Shown here: piece after piece, positions 24,801 to 37,300 of the stretch
How the letters are laid out: the number at the start of each line of letters is the position of its first letter
Numbering within the stretch: the stretch's first letter is position 1
NCBI GenBank assembly: GCA_965178125.1
Contig: OZ237738.1
Location: 620,001 to 684,000, forward strand
Length of the DNA stretch: 64,000 nt
From: Bilabrum cf. latius
Lineage: Eukaryota > Bigyra: Bicosoecida > Bigyra > Bicosoecida
Reading direction: 5' to 3'
The notes under the pieces: model-generated
The model's database searches: none
Told to the model about the DNA's origin: nothing
What the model saw: the letters and a program-made list of their open reading frames with translations, nothing else
Made by a program: the position numbers and the translations under genes

Positions 24801-27800
24801 TTGGGAAGGCGTCGAAAGTCAAGCTAGCCTGATGCTGCAGCCTCGAGTGGCTTGTTGGTGCAGAGGACCGCAGCTGCCCTCCTCGCTGGTCGGGTCGATG
24901 CGGCGACCCAACAGCCACTGGAACACGTACTGATGGCATTGATCTTTGATTTGCCAGCTGCTATCGCCAGCAACAGCTCGATTCAATTCAGACCAGAGGA
25001 CCCGATCGAGGTGGCGCTGCAGGGGGTCAGCGTGAACGTGACCCTGCCCTTGCTCCCGCCGCTCCCCAGGAGCGTGCAGTTCCGAGGACTGCAGTACACG
25101 GGCAGACAGGAAAACAAGGAGCCTGGGGCCGATGTTGAATCCTTGTTCGGATCATCTTCATAGCCGGGGCTGGGAAATGAAGGCCGAAAGGAGGCAGACT
25201 CACCGCAAACGGAGCAGAAGGCAGGGATGCTCGCGGATCTGGCGCTGGAGCAGGAGGGGCGGCGGGTCTCGCCTGGGCTGAACCTCAGCATTCGACTGCC
25301 AACAAATGCCGGGCTGCCATACGTCGATCCGAGCTGCCTGCTTGAGCTCTTTTAGTGCTTGTCACCGGAAGTCGTGTGCGCGTGCCTTGCCGCCATCCTC
25401 ACTGAGCAGCGGACCGTGCTGTTTTCGAAGCACATGTGGAGGCTGACTGCATGCTCTGAAGCGCTCCTTGGCCTGATGTACCCCTTCCAGTGGCCCGATG
25501 CCTTCATGACTAGCATCCCGCCCATGTAGCAGCTGCAAGAGGTGCTCACAGCGCCCTTTCCAGTGTTTGCCGGCGTGCACGAGGACACCATCACGAAGCG
25601 CGAGCAGCTCCGAAAGATTGCTAGGGAAGCTGTCACTGTCCGCCTTGACGCAAACCGAATGTACTTTCCGAAATTGGGGGGAAACGGCAGCGAAGACGAC
25701 AGCAGCAGCGAGGATTCTGACGGTGGCAGGCCAGCAGCTGTCGAGCCTGAAGTGTACGGCGCACGCAAGAAGAGCACCTTTGCTCTCTTCCCTAGGTCTA
25801 TTGTGCACCGCCTATGCATGCGTCTGCGCAAGATACTCCCGCCAGTCCGCTGCGCTCCCCTACAGGGCGAGTGGGAGTGCGAGCACGAGCTTGGTGACAG
25901 CGGGGAGGCACCAAACCCTGTGCAGGACGAAGTTGTGACTGGAGACTCGCTGTCGCAAGAGCTGCTAGACCGTCGGCTTAAGACGGGCACCAGCGCATTT
26001 CAGTGCTGGGCTGAAGAGGTTCGCATGGCCTTTTTGGAATGCATGGTAAGCTTAATGCGAAACGTCGAGCACTTTGCTGCACAGCGAAAAGGTGCAGAAA
26101 CCCCTGGCCCGGACGTATCGAGGCAGGCAGGCATGCCAGTCTCGGCGGAGGAGGAAGGAGGGGCAGAAGCCCTCGGGTCAAACGAAGGTGGCTCCTCCAA
26201 GCACGTTGCTAATGATTCGAGCTCGTCTGCTGCAGGCACCAAGGGAAAGGCAGCCAAGTCGCGGCAGCGAGCATAGAGTAGAGGCAGAATCGAAGTGACC
26301 TTCGAAACGAAGGCATTCGCCAAGTCGGCGGCTTCTCGGGAGCACGCGAAGTTTCTTCGAGAGTTTGCAGACCCGCAGCGGAACACGGTATTTACGTTCT
26401 TTTTGCAGTCTTTTCGAGGATGCACCGAGCACGCCCCTACGCTGTCCCTGACCAAGACAGCAGCCTCCTAGGCGGGCGTGCAGCAGTTCTTTGACTTGCC
26501 ATCTGCCATCAGAGCTGTAGAGACGCTCTCGCGCAAGTATCGTCGCGGCAAGCAAGCAGACATGAAAGGATTTTTGAGCGCATTGGCACGTTCGATTGGC
26601 GTGTCCCAGGCGCGGACTGGTGAGAGTCGGGACAGTCGACGTGCCGACAATTCAGCTCGCGGGACACCATTCAGGGAGCCCCCCGGCAGCCGCCGCCGCA
26701 AGAAGAAGCAGACGCTGAGCTCTGCAGATCGAAACGCCATTTAGTTTGTTCTACTGCTCCGCGCACACAGGATAGCTATGGCAGCGCGAACTGGCTGGAG
26801 TCGCCTGGCTGAGCTTGGGCTGCAATCTGGAGCGGCAGGTGCCAGTGGGTCGATGCCAGCGCATGCTGCTCAACCGCGACTGCGAGGAGTGGCTGGCCGG
26901 TAGAGGCGTCTGACCCTCAGTCTTGTCATTCCTAAGGATACGCCTCCTAAGCAAGCAGTTGCAGGAAATAGCGCAGCGGGTACAACAGCAGCAGGGAGGG
27001 CCAGTGGCCGGACAGCCCCGCCCACTGTTCCCCGTGGCTTGCTCGGGTTTGCTGTCGGCTTTTTTACTGGAAATAGAGCCACTCCTTCGGCAGCATCGGT
27101 TGCGGCGTCGTCCAGTATAGTTTCTGGCACTACGCAGGCAGAGAGGTATGCTGCTCTGAAGAAAGCTCTGTGGTCAGAGCACCTCTGGGCACCGTGCAGC
27201 TCTAGTTTCGTGGGTGGTTTGTTGCAGCTCGCACTCAGAGCTCATTCGCAGTCGCAGTTACCTTCTCCTCCAGGTAAAGGGAAGTCCGGTCCATTTGGCT
27301 AGCCACTAGAGCTCAGACCCATACTGCCTTCGCTGTTCCGCACACCGAACAGAAGTCCGGGTCTGACTCATTCGGTTCCACCATCTGCAACTAGACTGGA
27401 GAATCATCGGAAGTCTGCTCTTCCCGCAACCATATCATCTTCATTGGAGTCGTACGGTTAGGGCTGCTTGCTTCTCGACTATGGTGATGACGAGGCACTG
27501 GCAGACTAGGTTGAGGTGGGGTCACCACTGGCAGGGTTCCAGCCAGCCTCCCGAAGCGAGGCAGAGACGCTCCAGAGATTCTCAGGGAATACGGCTGCTG
27601 GGTCACCTAGCGCAGCTGTACGCATCTGTCGCGACGCAAGGCCGCGTGCCTTGCGCAACCTGGCAAGAGTTCAGTTGCAGTCGCGCTTCTCACCCGTTCT
27701 TGTGTTTCCACGGTTGGATCCGACCCTGCTGCCCGTTGACAAGCTTGCACTGCAAGACTAGTCGCAGCTGCAGGTACTCCCCATCCCACGACTGCTCCCA

Positions 27801-30800
27801 AGCGCTATCCGTGTATCCGAAGGACTTGCCCCGAGGCGCGTCGGGGATCTTGAAGCGAGGAGCAGATCCGCTGCGGTGGGACAGCTGTTCTCACCTCAAA
27901 CGAAGCCTTTGCATTTGCTAGGCTCGCCTTCGTCTGCTATTGATGAAGCCCATGATGCGACTGTGGGATCAGATGCGCACGTCCCCTTTCACCTCATTCG
28001 TTAGGCCGAGGCATGCGTTGCCGACGGTGTTTCTGATGCTCAGGCAACCAAGCGGCTCCTATACGACGTTCTGCATGCGCCGGTCGCCCCGGATGCCAAG
28101 AGCAAGAGCAGCCTATCGCGGCAACGAGGGGGCCTTGCCGGTGGATCGTTTTCATCGTTTTCAATTCCTTCGAGAGGCGCCTTATTGGCCGATGCGAGCA
28201 CTGGCTCCACCGGACTCGCGGCAGTTGACGCTATGAACATGACACGGGTGGCATCAGCTGGTACGCACAGCCCCGTCCCCAGTCGTGACACTCTCTCCAG
28301 TCTGTGCAGGGCTTTAATTCACGCGATTCGCCAAAGAGATGCTGCTGTACAAGAATCCAAGGCCATTATGAGAGACCGCAAGCGAAGGATCTCACACAGA
28401 GCTACGATCTCGCTGGCTGCACGCAAAAGGAACTCTGGGAGGCGGGAGGTATCAGACACAAGTGACTACCAAACGACTGCTAGCACGGAAATTGGAAGCT
28501 CGGCCGTCGTTGCAGCGGCATCTCGTCTTCCAGTTGATTCTACTCCTAAGCAACGCATGCGTCGCGCTCTCCAGCGCCTCGTGGCCTCAGGCGACGTTAA
28601 CCGAGCTCTGGCGCTCGCAAGAACCGCCTCCTCTGCAGGCACCAACTCGCCTGGCGGTGGTGCGCAGTTGCAACGAGATGATGAGCACCATGGGGCTGTG
28701 GATGCTCGATCGACTCCACGAGGTGGCCGCCAGACGGGGATAAGGTCTGAGACTCTTGCCTCGGTGGCAGCCGATGCTGCAAGCGCTGCCAAGCGACGCC
28801 TGCGGAGGATTGCATCGTCACAGAAAAGCGCATTGCAGCTTGCCATCGACACCTCTATCAAGTCAGACGCGCTAGCTGAAATGCTGCAGCATAGTCCAGA
28901 AGGAGATGAGAAGGAAGAAGATAGCTTCCGATTGCCGAGGCGGTCAACGGTGGGCGATGGCGACCGGAACGTGATGCGGAGGCGCGGTCGCAAAGCCAGC
29001 GCGATTACTCCAAGCCAGCTTATGCTTGACAGCAAAGATGGCGGAGGCTAGTCGTTCATTCTAAAAGGGGAAGGTGCGGACAAATAGGCCGTAGCCAGCA
29101 AGCAAGCCCGTGCAAGCGCAGGGGCGGCTCTCGGATCTGTGGACTAGAAACGCCGTCGGCGATTTTCAGCCGGTGGCATCCTTGAGCCGTCTGCTGTCGC
29201 GCAGTACAGCGCATCTCGCCGATTGTCGGCACTTGTCCGACAGGTCGCGAATAGTAGTGGCAAGCCCACGGCGCAGCTGTCTGGATTATCCGAGGATCAC
29301 GCCGGCGCTGGTGCACATAGTCCTTCAGCCCTCCCCATTGCAGATGCCACTAATGTCCATCGCACCATCCGGGCTCTCATTGAGCGGGCAAAGATGCTTG
29401 AAGAGAGGTGCGATGCGTTTGGTTTTGCCTACCGTGACACGCTTGCTGTGCTAGGAGAGGCACGGCAGGAGCTGCTTGGCACGCATACGAAACTCATCAA
29501 CTCAGAATCTGTGGCATCTCTTGCGGTGCGAAAAGAGTTGGAGAGCTCGGACCGTGCGCTGAAGCTGCAGAATGAGTCGGACCAGCTTCGTCGCCGAGTG
29601 AGCATGCTGGAACGGCAAGTGGCTCAGCTGCAGGAGAGTCGCTCTCACTCCGACGAGAGCCTGGTGAAGCTACAAGGTGCAGTTGTGCATGCCATGGCCT
29701 CTCGATTCCGCAGAGACCCGCGCAGCAAGAGTGCGACAGCCGGTGAACTCTCCCGGGATCAGATTGCTGCGATCATGGAAGCAGCCGAATCGGTACGGCA
29801 AAGGGGTTATGATGGCATCGATGTGGCTAGCGAGGCAATCTCTGAGTTTAGGCTTCTCCCCATTGATGAAGTCTAGGCTGACCAGCCCAGCCAAGATGCC
29901 GCTGGACACTCGCTTCGCGCCTCGCACGCCATTCTATCCCCGAGCCCAGGCAGAATAGAAGACCCTCTTGCCCTATCCAAGTCGCCTACGCGGCCCCCAC
30001 GGCAGTCTCCTTTTACACGAACGCACAGCGGCAGCAGCATGGCCCCGCTGCACGCTCAGCTACACGAGGAAATCAGCTCTCGTAAACGAGTCATCGCGCT
30101 AGCCAAGGAGGCTACAGGAAAATGGATCCCAGGCTCTGGTAGACTCGAGTCCGCATCGGCTCGCTCTCGTATTGGAACGGCAATCGGCGCATTGCGTAGC
30201 AGGGTAGAATCGCAGGCTGCGATTGCTCGGGCTAGACTCGTTCAGTTCAATCGAGTTTTCGGGCAGTCCGACTCTGGGGGAGATCGGTCGGGGCAAGCAA
30301 GCCTGCACGCAGCGAGCAAGTCTCGCCATACGAACGTATCGACACGCTCTCGCATGTCTGCTACCAGTGGCCGCAGACTCAAGGCTGCGGTTACAGCTGC
30401 CACTTTATCTGAGAATCCCCTGGTTCTTGATGCCATGAGACGATTCGGTGGTGCGTCGTACGGCCAGTACCCTGCAACCGAGGCCGACGTAGAGTTAGAG
30501 ATGGCTTCTAATGCACGCGGTTCGCAGTGGCTGAAAGCTCAGATAGATGCCATCCAAGGTGTCTCATCCCGTCAGTCAACTTCATCTCGAGAGACCAAGG
30601 GAGCTAGCTCAGTTTCAGGTGCAGGAGTGGGTGCACGCGGTGTGCGGCTTGCGTGGTCTTCGAGTGAGGCTCTGTCAGCTCTCTGGGACGAAATACTGGT
30701 ACAGATGGAGTGCATACAGAGATGTGTGGCAATCCTCGAGAAGGTTCACGAATCAGGTCGCAAATCAGGTGGTTCATACCCGGATAGTCGAGGCGTAGTT

Positions 30801-31400
30801 GCACTGGGACAGCGTGCCAGTCCACCAGCGAGGAGAGGCATGCGGTCGGCAACATCGAGGGAGACGCCGGAGCGAGGCTCGAGCTTGGCTGCAACAACAA
30901 ATCATGCGGCTCCACCAACCGTACCTGACAAGCAGCGCCGCCAGCCCAAGCAGCTTGTCCTTACCAATGGGGAAGCGGTTGCCCCAGGGCGACAAGCAGG
31001 CTAGGCTACCAACGGACAGATTGCGAGCATCGAGCCAGCTCTGCAGCTTGAAGACCTCGCCACGGGCCATTCCATGAGCTAGTGGAATCGAGGGGATGCC
31101 CGTATGGTCCCGCCAGAGTTAGCGAGACGAGGCACGCGAGTACCGAACGACCGTAATGCAAGTAATCTGGTGGTCGGAGGGAATAGGAATGGCTGCGCGA
31201 GGCAAGATGCGTCTCAACCGTTTGGTCGCGGTCCAGCAGGACTAGATGCTGCAGGCAAGACTGCCGGGCACTCGACCGCGCGAGTTGGCTCAAAAAGGGG
31301 TCACAAGAAGACTGAGGGTATGGCAGTGTCGAGCCAAGAAGCAGCCGCTGCCAGAAAGAAGCGGCTGCTGCAGAACCTCAGACGGTCTGGGTCTACCTGA
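21894..31400 (+). CDS. giant DENN-domain protein (putative Rab GEF), 3,168 aa
   Basis: One unbroken frame from ATG 21894 to TGA 31398-31400 carrying 29 TAG codons; the standard code breaks it into more than 20 pieces. The uDENN part is at residues ~22-140 (SQFCFPPVSPCPDEPHFYAI, LISRLPLFSVWETLLRAIL). After an ~890-residue Ser/Arg-rich insert comes cDENN at ~1030-1250 (LLELFXCLSPEVV, TEQRTVLFSKHMWRLTA, LMYPFQWPDAFMTSIPPM, APFPVFAGVHED). dDENN is near 1466-1510 (FETKAFAKS, FLREFADPQ, FTFFLQSFRG). DENN proteins activate Rab GTPases by GDP exchange in membrane traffic; the cDENN core resembles the MTMR5/13 (SBF) type. The ~1,650-residue C-terminal half is basic and disordered with a coiled coil near 29400-29640. 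TAGs at 25353 and 25527 lie inside cDENN at surface-type positions. Confidence 0.88.
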
Positions 31401-31432
31401 TTCTGGAAGTGCCAACCGGTTGTACCATGGGT

Positions 31433-32101
31433 GTGCCTCATTTGGGCAGCCGCTGCGAGTGCTGCTTGTGTACGTGGGAGAGAGCCTAGCAGGCCCACTA
31501 CTGAGTAGCATGCAAGCAGCTCGGCGGATCCACGGAAGCGTAGACCAGCGTGTGGAGCCTGTGGCACGAGCCTCCTCGGACAAACATGGCTGTTGTGTGG
31601 AGAGGGCATGAAATTAAATAAAATTCTCACATTGGCAGCAATTGTAAGCCACCTGAGCAACACCCTGAGGACCCACTCCCCCTACCAGTGGACATTAGCA
31701 TTCACGTCCCCCGAACACCTGAAATTTCAACACCTGCTGCCGGCACCCCGTCCTGCCTGTCCGTTGGCTACCGCCCCGGCGAGGTTGTTGTTTTCGGCTG
31801 TCCCGCCAGGTTGGGCCACTACTAGTTGCGTGTGCTGAGTGATATTGATTGGTACAGCGTGGCTATCCAGTCACTGGCACGCTTGCCAGCTCCCATCCCA
31901 GACCCCACAAGAGGCGAGCACCGTGGCACTGCCATTTCATATCACTGGTATTTCATGCTACTCTCGCAGGCTCTCGTAATTGCGTTGGCTGCATTGGCTA
32001 CATCGACTGCATCGCCTGGCGCGGCATTAGACATGCCAGCCAGCAGCAGTAGCACTCGCATCAGCCTCCGTAGATCTATGCAGTCGGCCCTACAGCGCTA
32101 A
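31433..32101 (+). pseudogene. degenerate partial copy of the secreted Cys gene at 33328
   Basis: Block 31433-31519 matches 33435-33521 at about 84 of 87 positions, and block 31733-31832 matches 33552-33650 at roughly 90%. The two blocks flank the intron of the intact gene. In this copy the donor context has changed (GTGAGA to GTGGGA), the CCCCCTAG acceptor is missing, the gap has grown from about 30 bp to about 210 bp, and similarity stops after GHY. No signal peptide is present upstream, where the DENN gene ends 33 bp away. An open frame does continue from the second block to TAA 32099-32101, so a chimeric gene is possible, but a decayed duplicate is the simpler reading. Confidence 0.6.
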
Positions 32102-32394
32102 AGGATGAAAAGTCTGCTCACAAGCAAACAAGAGCGCTGTTGCGCGGCGCCGCGCCCAGCCCTCGATAGCCTTAGTAAAAGAAGCGCGCGTGCCGAAATT
32201 CCCCCCAGGGCTGTATTGTAGCCAGGAGTGCATCGAGTTGTCGTTTGCATCTCCCGGCCGAGGCCTTGTGGAGTGAGCACCACTAGCACGGGGTGAATGC
32301 CAAATCCAGCAAGTGCGCATTGTGCAGCGCCTTGAATGGCTGCCTGCAGTGTAGCTTCGGAAGTTGATGCCAGACATTTGATTTCGAGTAGCAT
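31942..32394 (-). CDS. possible 150-aa protein with nuclease-like EIK motif
   Basis: Minus-strand frame from ATG 32394 to TGA 31944-31942, bridging one TAG at 32100-32098. It begins MLLEIKCLASTSEATLQAAI and continues QGAAQCALAGFGIHPVLVV. The order E-x-K, then a helix, then a hydrophobic strand recalls PD-(D/E)XK nuclease folds, but this is a visual impression of a short sequence. It overlaps the degenerate duplicate on the other strand. An in-frame TGA lies just upstream of the ATG, so the ORF could be a remnant of something longer. Confidence 0.3.
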
Positions 32395-32570
32395 CTTTGC
32401 TCAGCCGCATTCAAGCCCGGATCTACGGGAAGAATCCTATGTCTGGCACTCCCCACAAAGTACGGCCCGCGAGGAGGTCCTGTTTTCACAAATGAACTTT
32501 GCAAATTCAAGCTGTGACCCATTCTGATAGTTAGAATTGACCGTCGCACAACCCAAATCACTGAAATTCA

Positions 32571-33152
32571 TCAGTCGCGTTTCGCTCTATCAGTCGAGGT
32601 CGGAGCCGCAATTACCGGATACGATCCGCTGCAATCATCACAGATGCTACCCGCCCCAAACTTTTTGTGTCTCATTATATTGATCAAAACGTCATCCATG
32701 TCACTTGCATCTTTGCACTCATCGAGCCATCTTTGTACCACGGAAGCGCAATTCGGATTCGCACCCTCATTCAAGAAAGAGTGCAGCGATTGTACAGATT
32801 CCAGAGAGAAAAATGCGAAGAACTTTGGAGCACCTAAGCTCCCTACTAAAGCCTTGCCCTCCTCCGGACTCTTGATGTCGACGTCGATCCTCTACAAGTG
32901 TCCACGTGAGTCGAAATAGTGAGACACCAGCGCGATGTGTCCCTCATCAAAGTACTGCACCAACTCTCTCTTCACCTTGTTGGCAAACTTAGGATTAGTT
33001 ATCGCGCAATCAGTGCACGAGCTTTCCAGACCTGGTGATGCGGACAATTTCTTAATGTCGTCAGGACATGCTTTCGCGGCATCGCTGCTGTCCAAACCTG
33101 ACCTTGCAGAAGCCGCCGTCGATTCCGTTAGCTCGAACCAAAGCGACGACAT
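32571..33152 (-). CDS. 193-aa orphan protein
   Basis: Single exon from ATG 33152 to TGA 32573-32571 with one TAG (32894-32892), which joins two ORFs that would otherwise look separate. The composition is ordinary for a globular protein: SSLWFELTESTAASA at the start, then ELVQYFDEGHIALVSHYF, FFAFFSLESVQSLHSFL, and a C-terminal part with SICDDCSGSYPV. Two Cys pairs (SSCTDC and CDDC) might bind metal or form disulfides. There is no signal peptide or TM segment. It is divergent from the secreted gene starting at 33328, with 175 bp between the starts. Not recognised; it lies in the most accessory-looking part of the window. Confidence 0.55.
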
Positions 33153-33327
33153 TGGCAGAACACAGAAGTGATTATGGTCGCATGCGTAGTCTGCTCAGCT
33201 CCTGTGGATTTGCCTAAAGCACGATTCTGGCGCCGCCGGCCCGCCGGTGCTTTGCGGAACCAGCCGGCGCTTCGTGCCTGTTGATGCAGATCCACCGAGC
33301 TTTGACACCTGAAATTGACCTTGGGAA

Positions 33328-34275
33328 ATGAAACGGCGTGCATCTATTGCGCTAATTCTAGGTCTCGCTACGCACGCCATGTATCACCAGGCGTTCCAGT
33401 GCGACTCACAGGCTCCACCGCAGGTTGGCACGCAGTGCCTCATTTGGGCAGCCGCTGCGAGTGCTGCTTGTGTACGTGAGAGAGAGCCTAGCAGGCCTAC
33501 TGCTGAGTAGCATGCAAGCAGTGGGAGACAGCACTCATGTCCCCCTAGCGCCCGCTGCCGGCACCCCGTCCTGTCTGTCCGTTAGCTACCGCCCCCGCGA
33601 TGTTGTTGTTTTCGGCTGTCTCGCCAGCTTGGGCCACTACAGCCACGCCAACAAAAGCGCCGCAAGCTGCATGCCAGCACCTGGCCCCGCGGTGCTGTGG
33701 CACCCCATGAACGCATCGGACACTGGACTGCAAGGCACCATCGGCGCCACCCGGCTGACCGCCGTGGACTTCGAGGGCAGCGTCACGCCCGACTCCCAGG
33801 ACGCGCCGCTCACCACCACCCAGATGGTGCTGCTGGCGCCCAGCGTGTCTGCCGGCACCGCCATCAGCGTCACGGAGCGGTCGCAGGGCCCCGGCGACTG
33901 CCCCAAGGACACGCCCAATGACCCGCCCACGTACATGTTTGACGCGGCCACCACCAACAGGGGCCTCAAGAAGGTGTGCGACCCCAAGCCGTGCGACGGC
34001 GCTCCGTGCGGATGCATCACCGGGTGCGCGCTGACCGAGGACATGGTGGCTCTGGAGCTGACGGCCAGCACGCAGGCAGATCGCAAGAGCTAGAGCGTGC
34101 AGCTGGGCGCGGCCTGGGGCGCCTCGGTGACGTGGTGCGCATCGGAGGAGGAGTGCGGTGAGTGAGCGCGTGAGCAGCTGATTGCGAGAGTGCGAGCGTG
34201 CTGGATGGAGCCATGAATCTGCCCATAGCGAGGAGGAGGAGGAGGACAACATTGGCAGATGGGTGCATGGGCTGA
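33328..34275 (+). CDS. secreted Cys-containing protein of unknown family
   Basis: Likely exons 33328-33475, 33549-34157 and 34259-34275; introns of 73 and 101 nt with GTGAGA and GTGAGT donors. If the last intron is not spliced, the protein ends at TGA 34163-34165 instead. The predicted product is about 257 residues. A signal peptide is visible (MKRRASIALILGLATHAM). The mature part has about 15 Cys (VSYRPRDVVVFGCLASLG, KKVCDPKPCDGAPCGCITGC, WCASEEEC) and an Asn-glycosylation sequon (NAS), consistent with an exported or surface protein. One TAG (34091-34093) sits in a polar linker (DRKSXSVQLG). A partial decayed copy lies 2 kb upstream. Function unknown. Confidence 0.6.
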
Positions 34276-34390
34276 CCGTAGGACGATGCGGAGTGATTTC
34301 CAATCAGTTCTCGTCAAAGTGACTCAGTATTTAAAAACAATGGCCCAGTTCCAATCAAGCAACAAACACCTTGCCGACTGGACCACGAGC

Positions 34391-37300
34391 TTACTAAGGC
34401 TCCCACATTGAGAGAATTCCAAGAGCAGTCAACGTGCACAACACCGGGCGTGTCTGCACCCACTCCACCCCGATCACCGGGTCCACGGGTGCTCGCTGCC
34501 CTGTACCTGCCAAAGCGACCCTTGGATCTAGTCGGGCTATGGCCTCCAGCTTCCTGGTGTCGTACAGCCAGGCGCCATCCGTGGATGCGACCGCAATGTA
34601 CCTCATGCACGGACTGAAGGCGATCGTAGATCTGGATCCTTGTGGTGCATATGAGCCGAGAGGAGCATGCCCCTTGCAGTAACCGACGGGGCGATCCGAA
34701 GAGCTCCGTGCATCCCATAGACGCACCGTTGCATCGCCTCCCGCATGGCTACTTGCAAACACCGAAAATGCTTCGTGTGGGACATCTGCATACGCGCACG
34801 CCCTTGGAGAGGCCAAACACTCCACCGCCGAGCTAGGACCGGATGCAAACGTCCGAATCGTGACGCCGATCCCACTGCTAGATCCGGGGGCACCCCTTGG
34901 GCTACCCATATCAACCACATGAATGATTCCGTCTGAAGACCCGCACGTGAACTTGGTGCATCGCGGCACATTCACTGCGTCCAGTGCAGATATGCTCGGT
35001 GCCATAGAGGGCGGCGGCGATGCATGGCTCGCAGCAGTCTTACTGCGGGTCTCATAGTAGCCAAGCGATGTGCCAGACGAAGCTGGCACCGAGCAGCCCA
35101 TGCACTTCAGTGACACTGCGCCATCAGAAAGATCTTCACCTCTGTGTGACGCATCGAGAACTACGCCCGATGCCGATTGCTTTGTCGCGGCATGTGCCTG
35201 CAACCTGCAGGCGTATACGCAAGGGCCGCGGCTTACCAACGCTATGCGATCCTCCCAGAAAAAGGAGCAACTACCGAAGGACCAGCCATCCGATCGCGAG
35301 GCAGCCACTCGGCGGTGCGAACGATTCCAAGGCGAGAGCGCCTCGGCGGCTGGAACTGGCAGCAACTCCGACGGAATAGACGAAGCCCGCCTCCCGCTAG
35401 ATGGGGGCAATGTGGCAACTACCTGACACAGCGTGTCCTTCCGCCCAGCTGCCATCACCCTGACCCCGGTGTTTGGACCCCAGCTCAGCAGCAGCGGGAC
35501 TTCGCCGGCACCAGACATGCCACTGGTACGCGCAGCAGCCAAGCTTCCACCAGATGCCTGCTTCAGGCGCCGCTAACCAACCTTAAATTTACCGTAACTG
35601 AACGCAATCCCGGTTTCTCCGCTTGCTTTGCTACTCGACAGTGCATGCGTTGATGAGTCAAGTCCAGAAGCCACCGTCAATGACGCTGCACTTAGCCGCT
35701 AGTTTGCGTAGTTACATACACGGACCCGCGATGCAGTTTCAGCGCTAGGTCTTGAGTGGGACGCCTTCAATTCAACTCTGGGTTCATAGACACCAGCAGA
35801 GAATCCAACGGAGGCCGTCCCCCCTTCAGCCGCGCACACAGCGACGTGAAAACTCTCTGCACCTCCCCAGCAAGCCAGCGAAAGGCCGCCCTCACCGCTC
35901 GGGGCTCCACCATACTACGGCCTCCTCTCCGTTCGAGCAGCCGGAGCTAATCCGTTTTGCCGCGGAGCTCGTACTTGCTTCGAATTTTTGATGTTTTCGA
36001 CAGAAGCTCGTAGCTGCTGTGTATAGCTTGCCAGATTGACTGGCAGGTCACACAGTTCCCCATCGCCTGCGTCTTGCGAGCTCGACATGGGATAGCTGAT
36101 GTCACCACCGATCTTGCCGAACGACGCACCTGTGTCGTGTGGATCGTGCGCCCACGCCGATGTCTTGCAACCGGATGTCGATATTGTCCCAGTTTCGCTA
36201 GCACCGCGAGCTATAGAACCTGCTAGTACAGCAGCGAGTCCGCCCACGCCGGGCTCTCTACGGTCAGCCGGAGGTCGACGCGAGCTGGGTGCTGGCTTGG
36301 CTTTCCTGTCGGCGCCGAACATCTTGCGGGGTTTGACAGCACCGTATCCGCTCGATTTTACGGCGCCTTTCAGGCGAAGCTGGCCGGTTCGAGAGCCCCT
36401 GGAGACCTTGCTTCTTGATGGACGTGCAGCGTCCATCAGTGCGCCTGGTTGTTGCCCCGCCGCCCTCCGCCGGGCCTTGGAGGTTCCACGCAGCTTGCAC
36501 AGCACCGACATTGGATCAAGCGAATCAGTGGCGACAAACACCCCTTTGCCATCCCGGTCGGAGGACGCTAGTAGCTCCCACACGCCGGCTAGCTTAGGCT
36601 CGCTGACCGCGGACTATCGCGTGATGGTGCTCGTGCTTGCAGCTGCCCCACTGTCATGGATGGACAACAGAGCTGCAGCCAGGCCCGAGTGAGATACCTT
36701 GGGCTCCTTTTGCTACGATACACTTGGCATGAATGATGGCTGCAATGCTGCTGAAGCGAGCGCCCTGCGTTCCGACCAATCTACGTCACCGGATCCGGCG
36801 CCGCTTCTTGCACCCACAAATGATCTCGTTCCCGGCGCACGCTCCGCTACTTCTGGAGCCCGCCGTGGTGACTCAGGGACCGGAAATTCGGCGGTAGTGT
36901 CCTCAGCTACAGCGCTAGTGGCGTGAAATGGCAAAACGTCTATCGGGCCGGGCGCTGACTCCTCGCCTGATGTAGAGGCCAGTGGACCACTGCCGCCACC
37001 GCTCGGCGGGGAGATACCCCCGGTGTTGGGATCTGTCAGTGACCTTGTCATACCATGCGCATCTCCTCGTTGCATTTCTACGACATCTAATTTTGTACCT
37101 AACTTACACGCAGACACCACGGATGCTAGCGCATGTTCCAGTGGATCCCCAACTCGAAGCAGAAACGAGAGCTTCGTCTCTGATGCTGCATGTACTACTC
37201 GAATTCCATCGAGTTGTATTCCTTTGGTAAACTTGCTACTATCTCTTTGATAGCTGGGTAGCAACTCCGATATGCTGCAAGTGCCAATGCTCTGCAGCGT

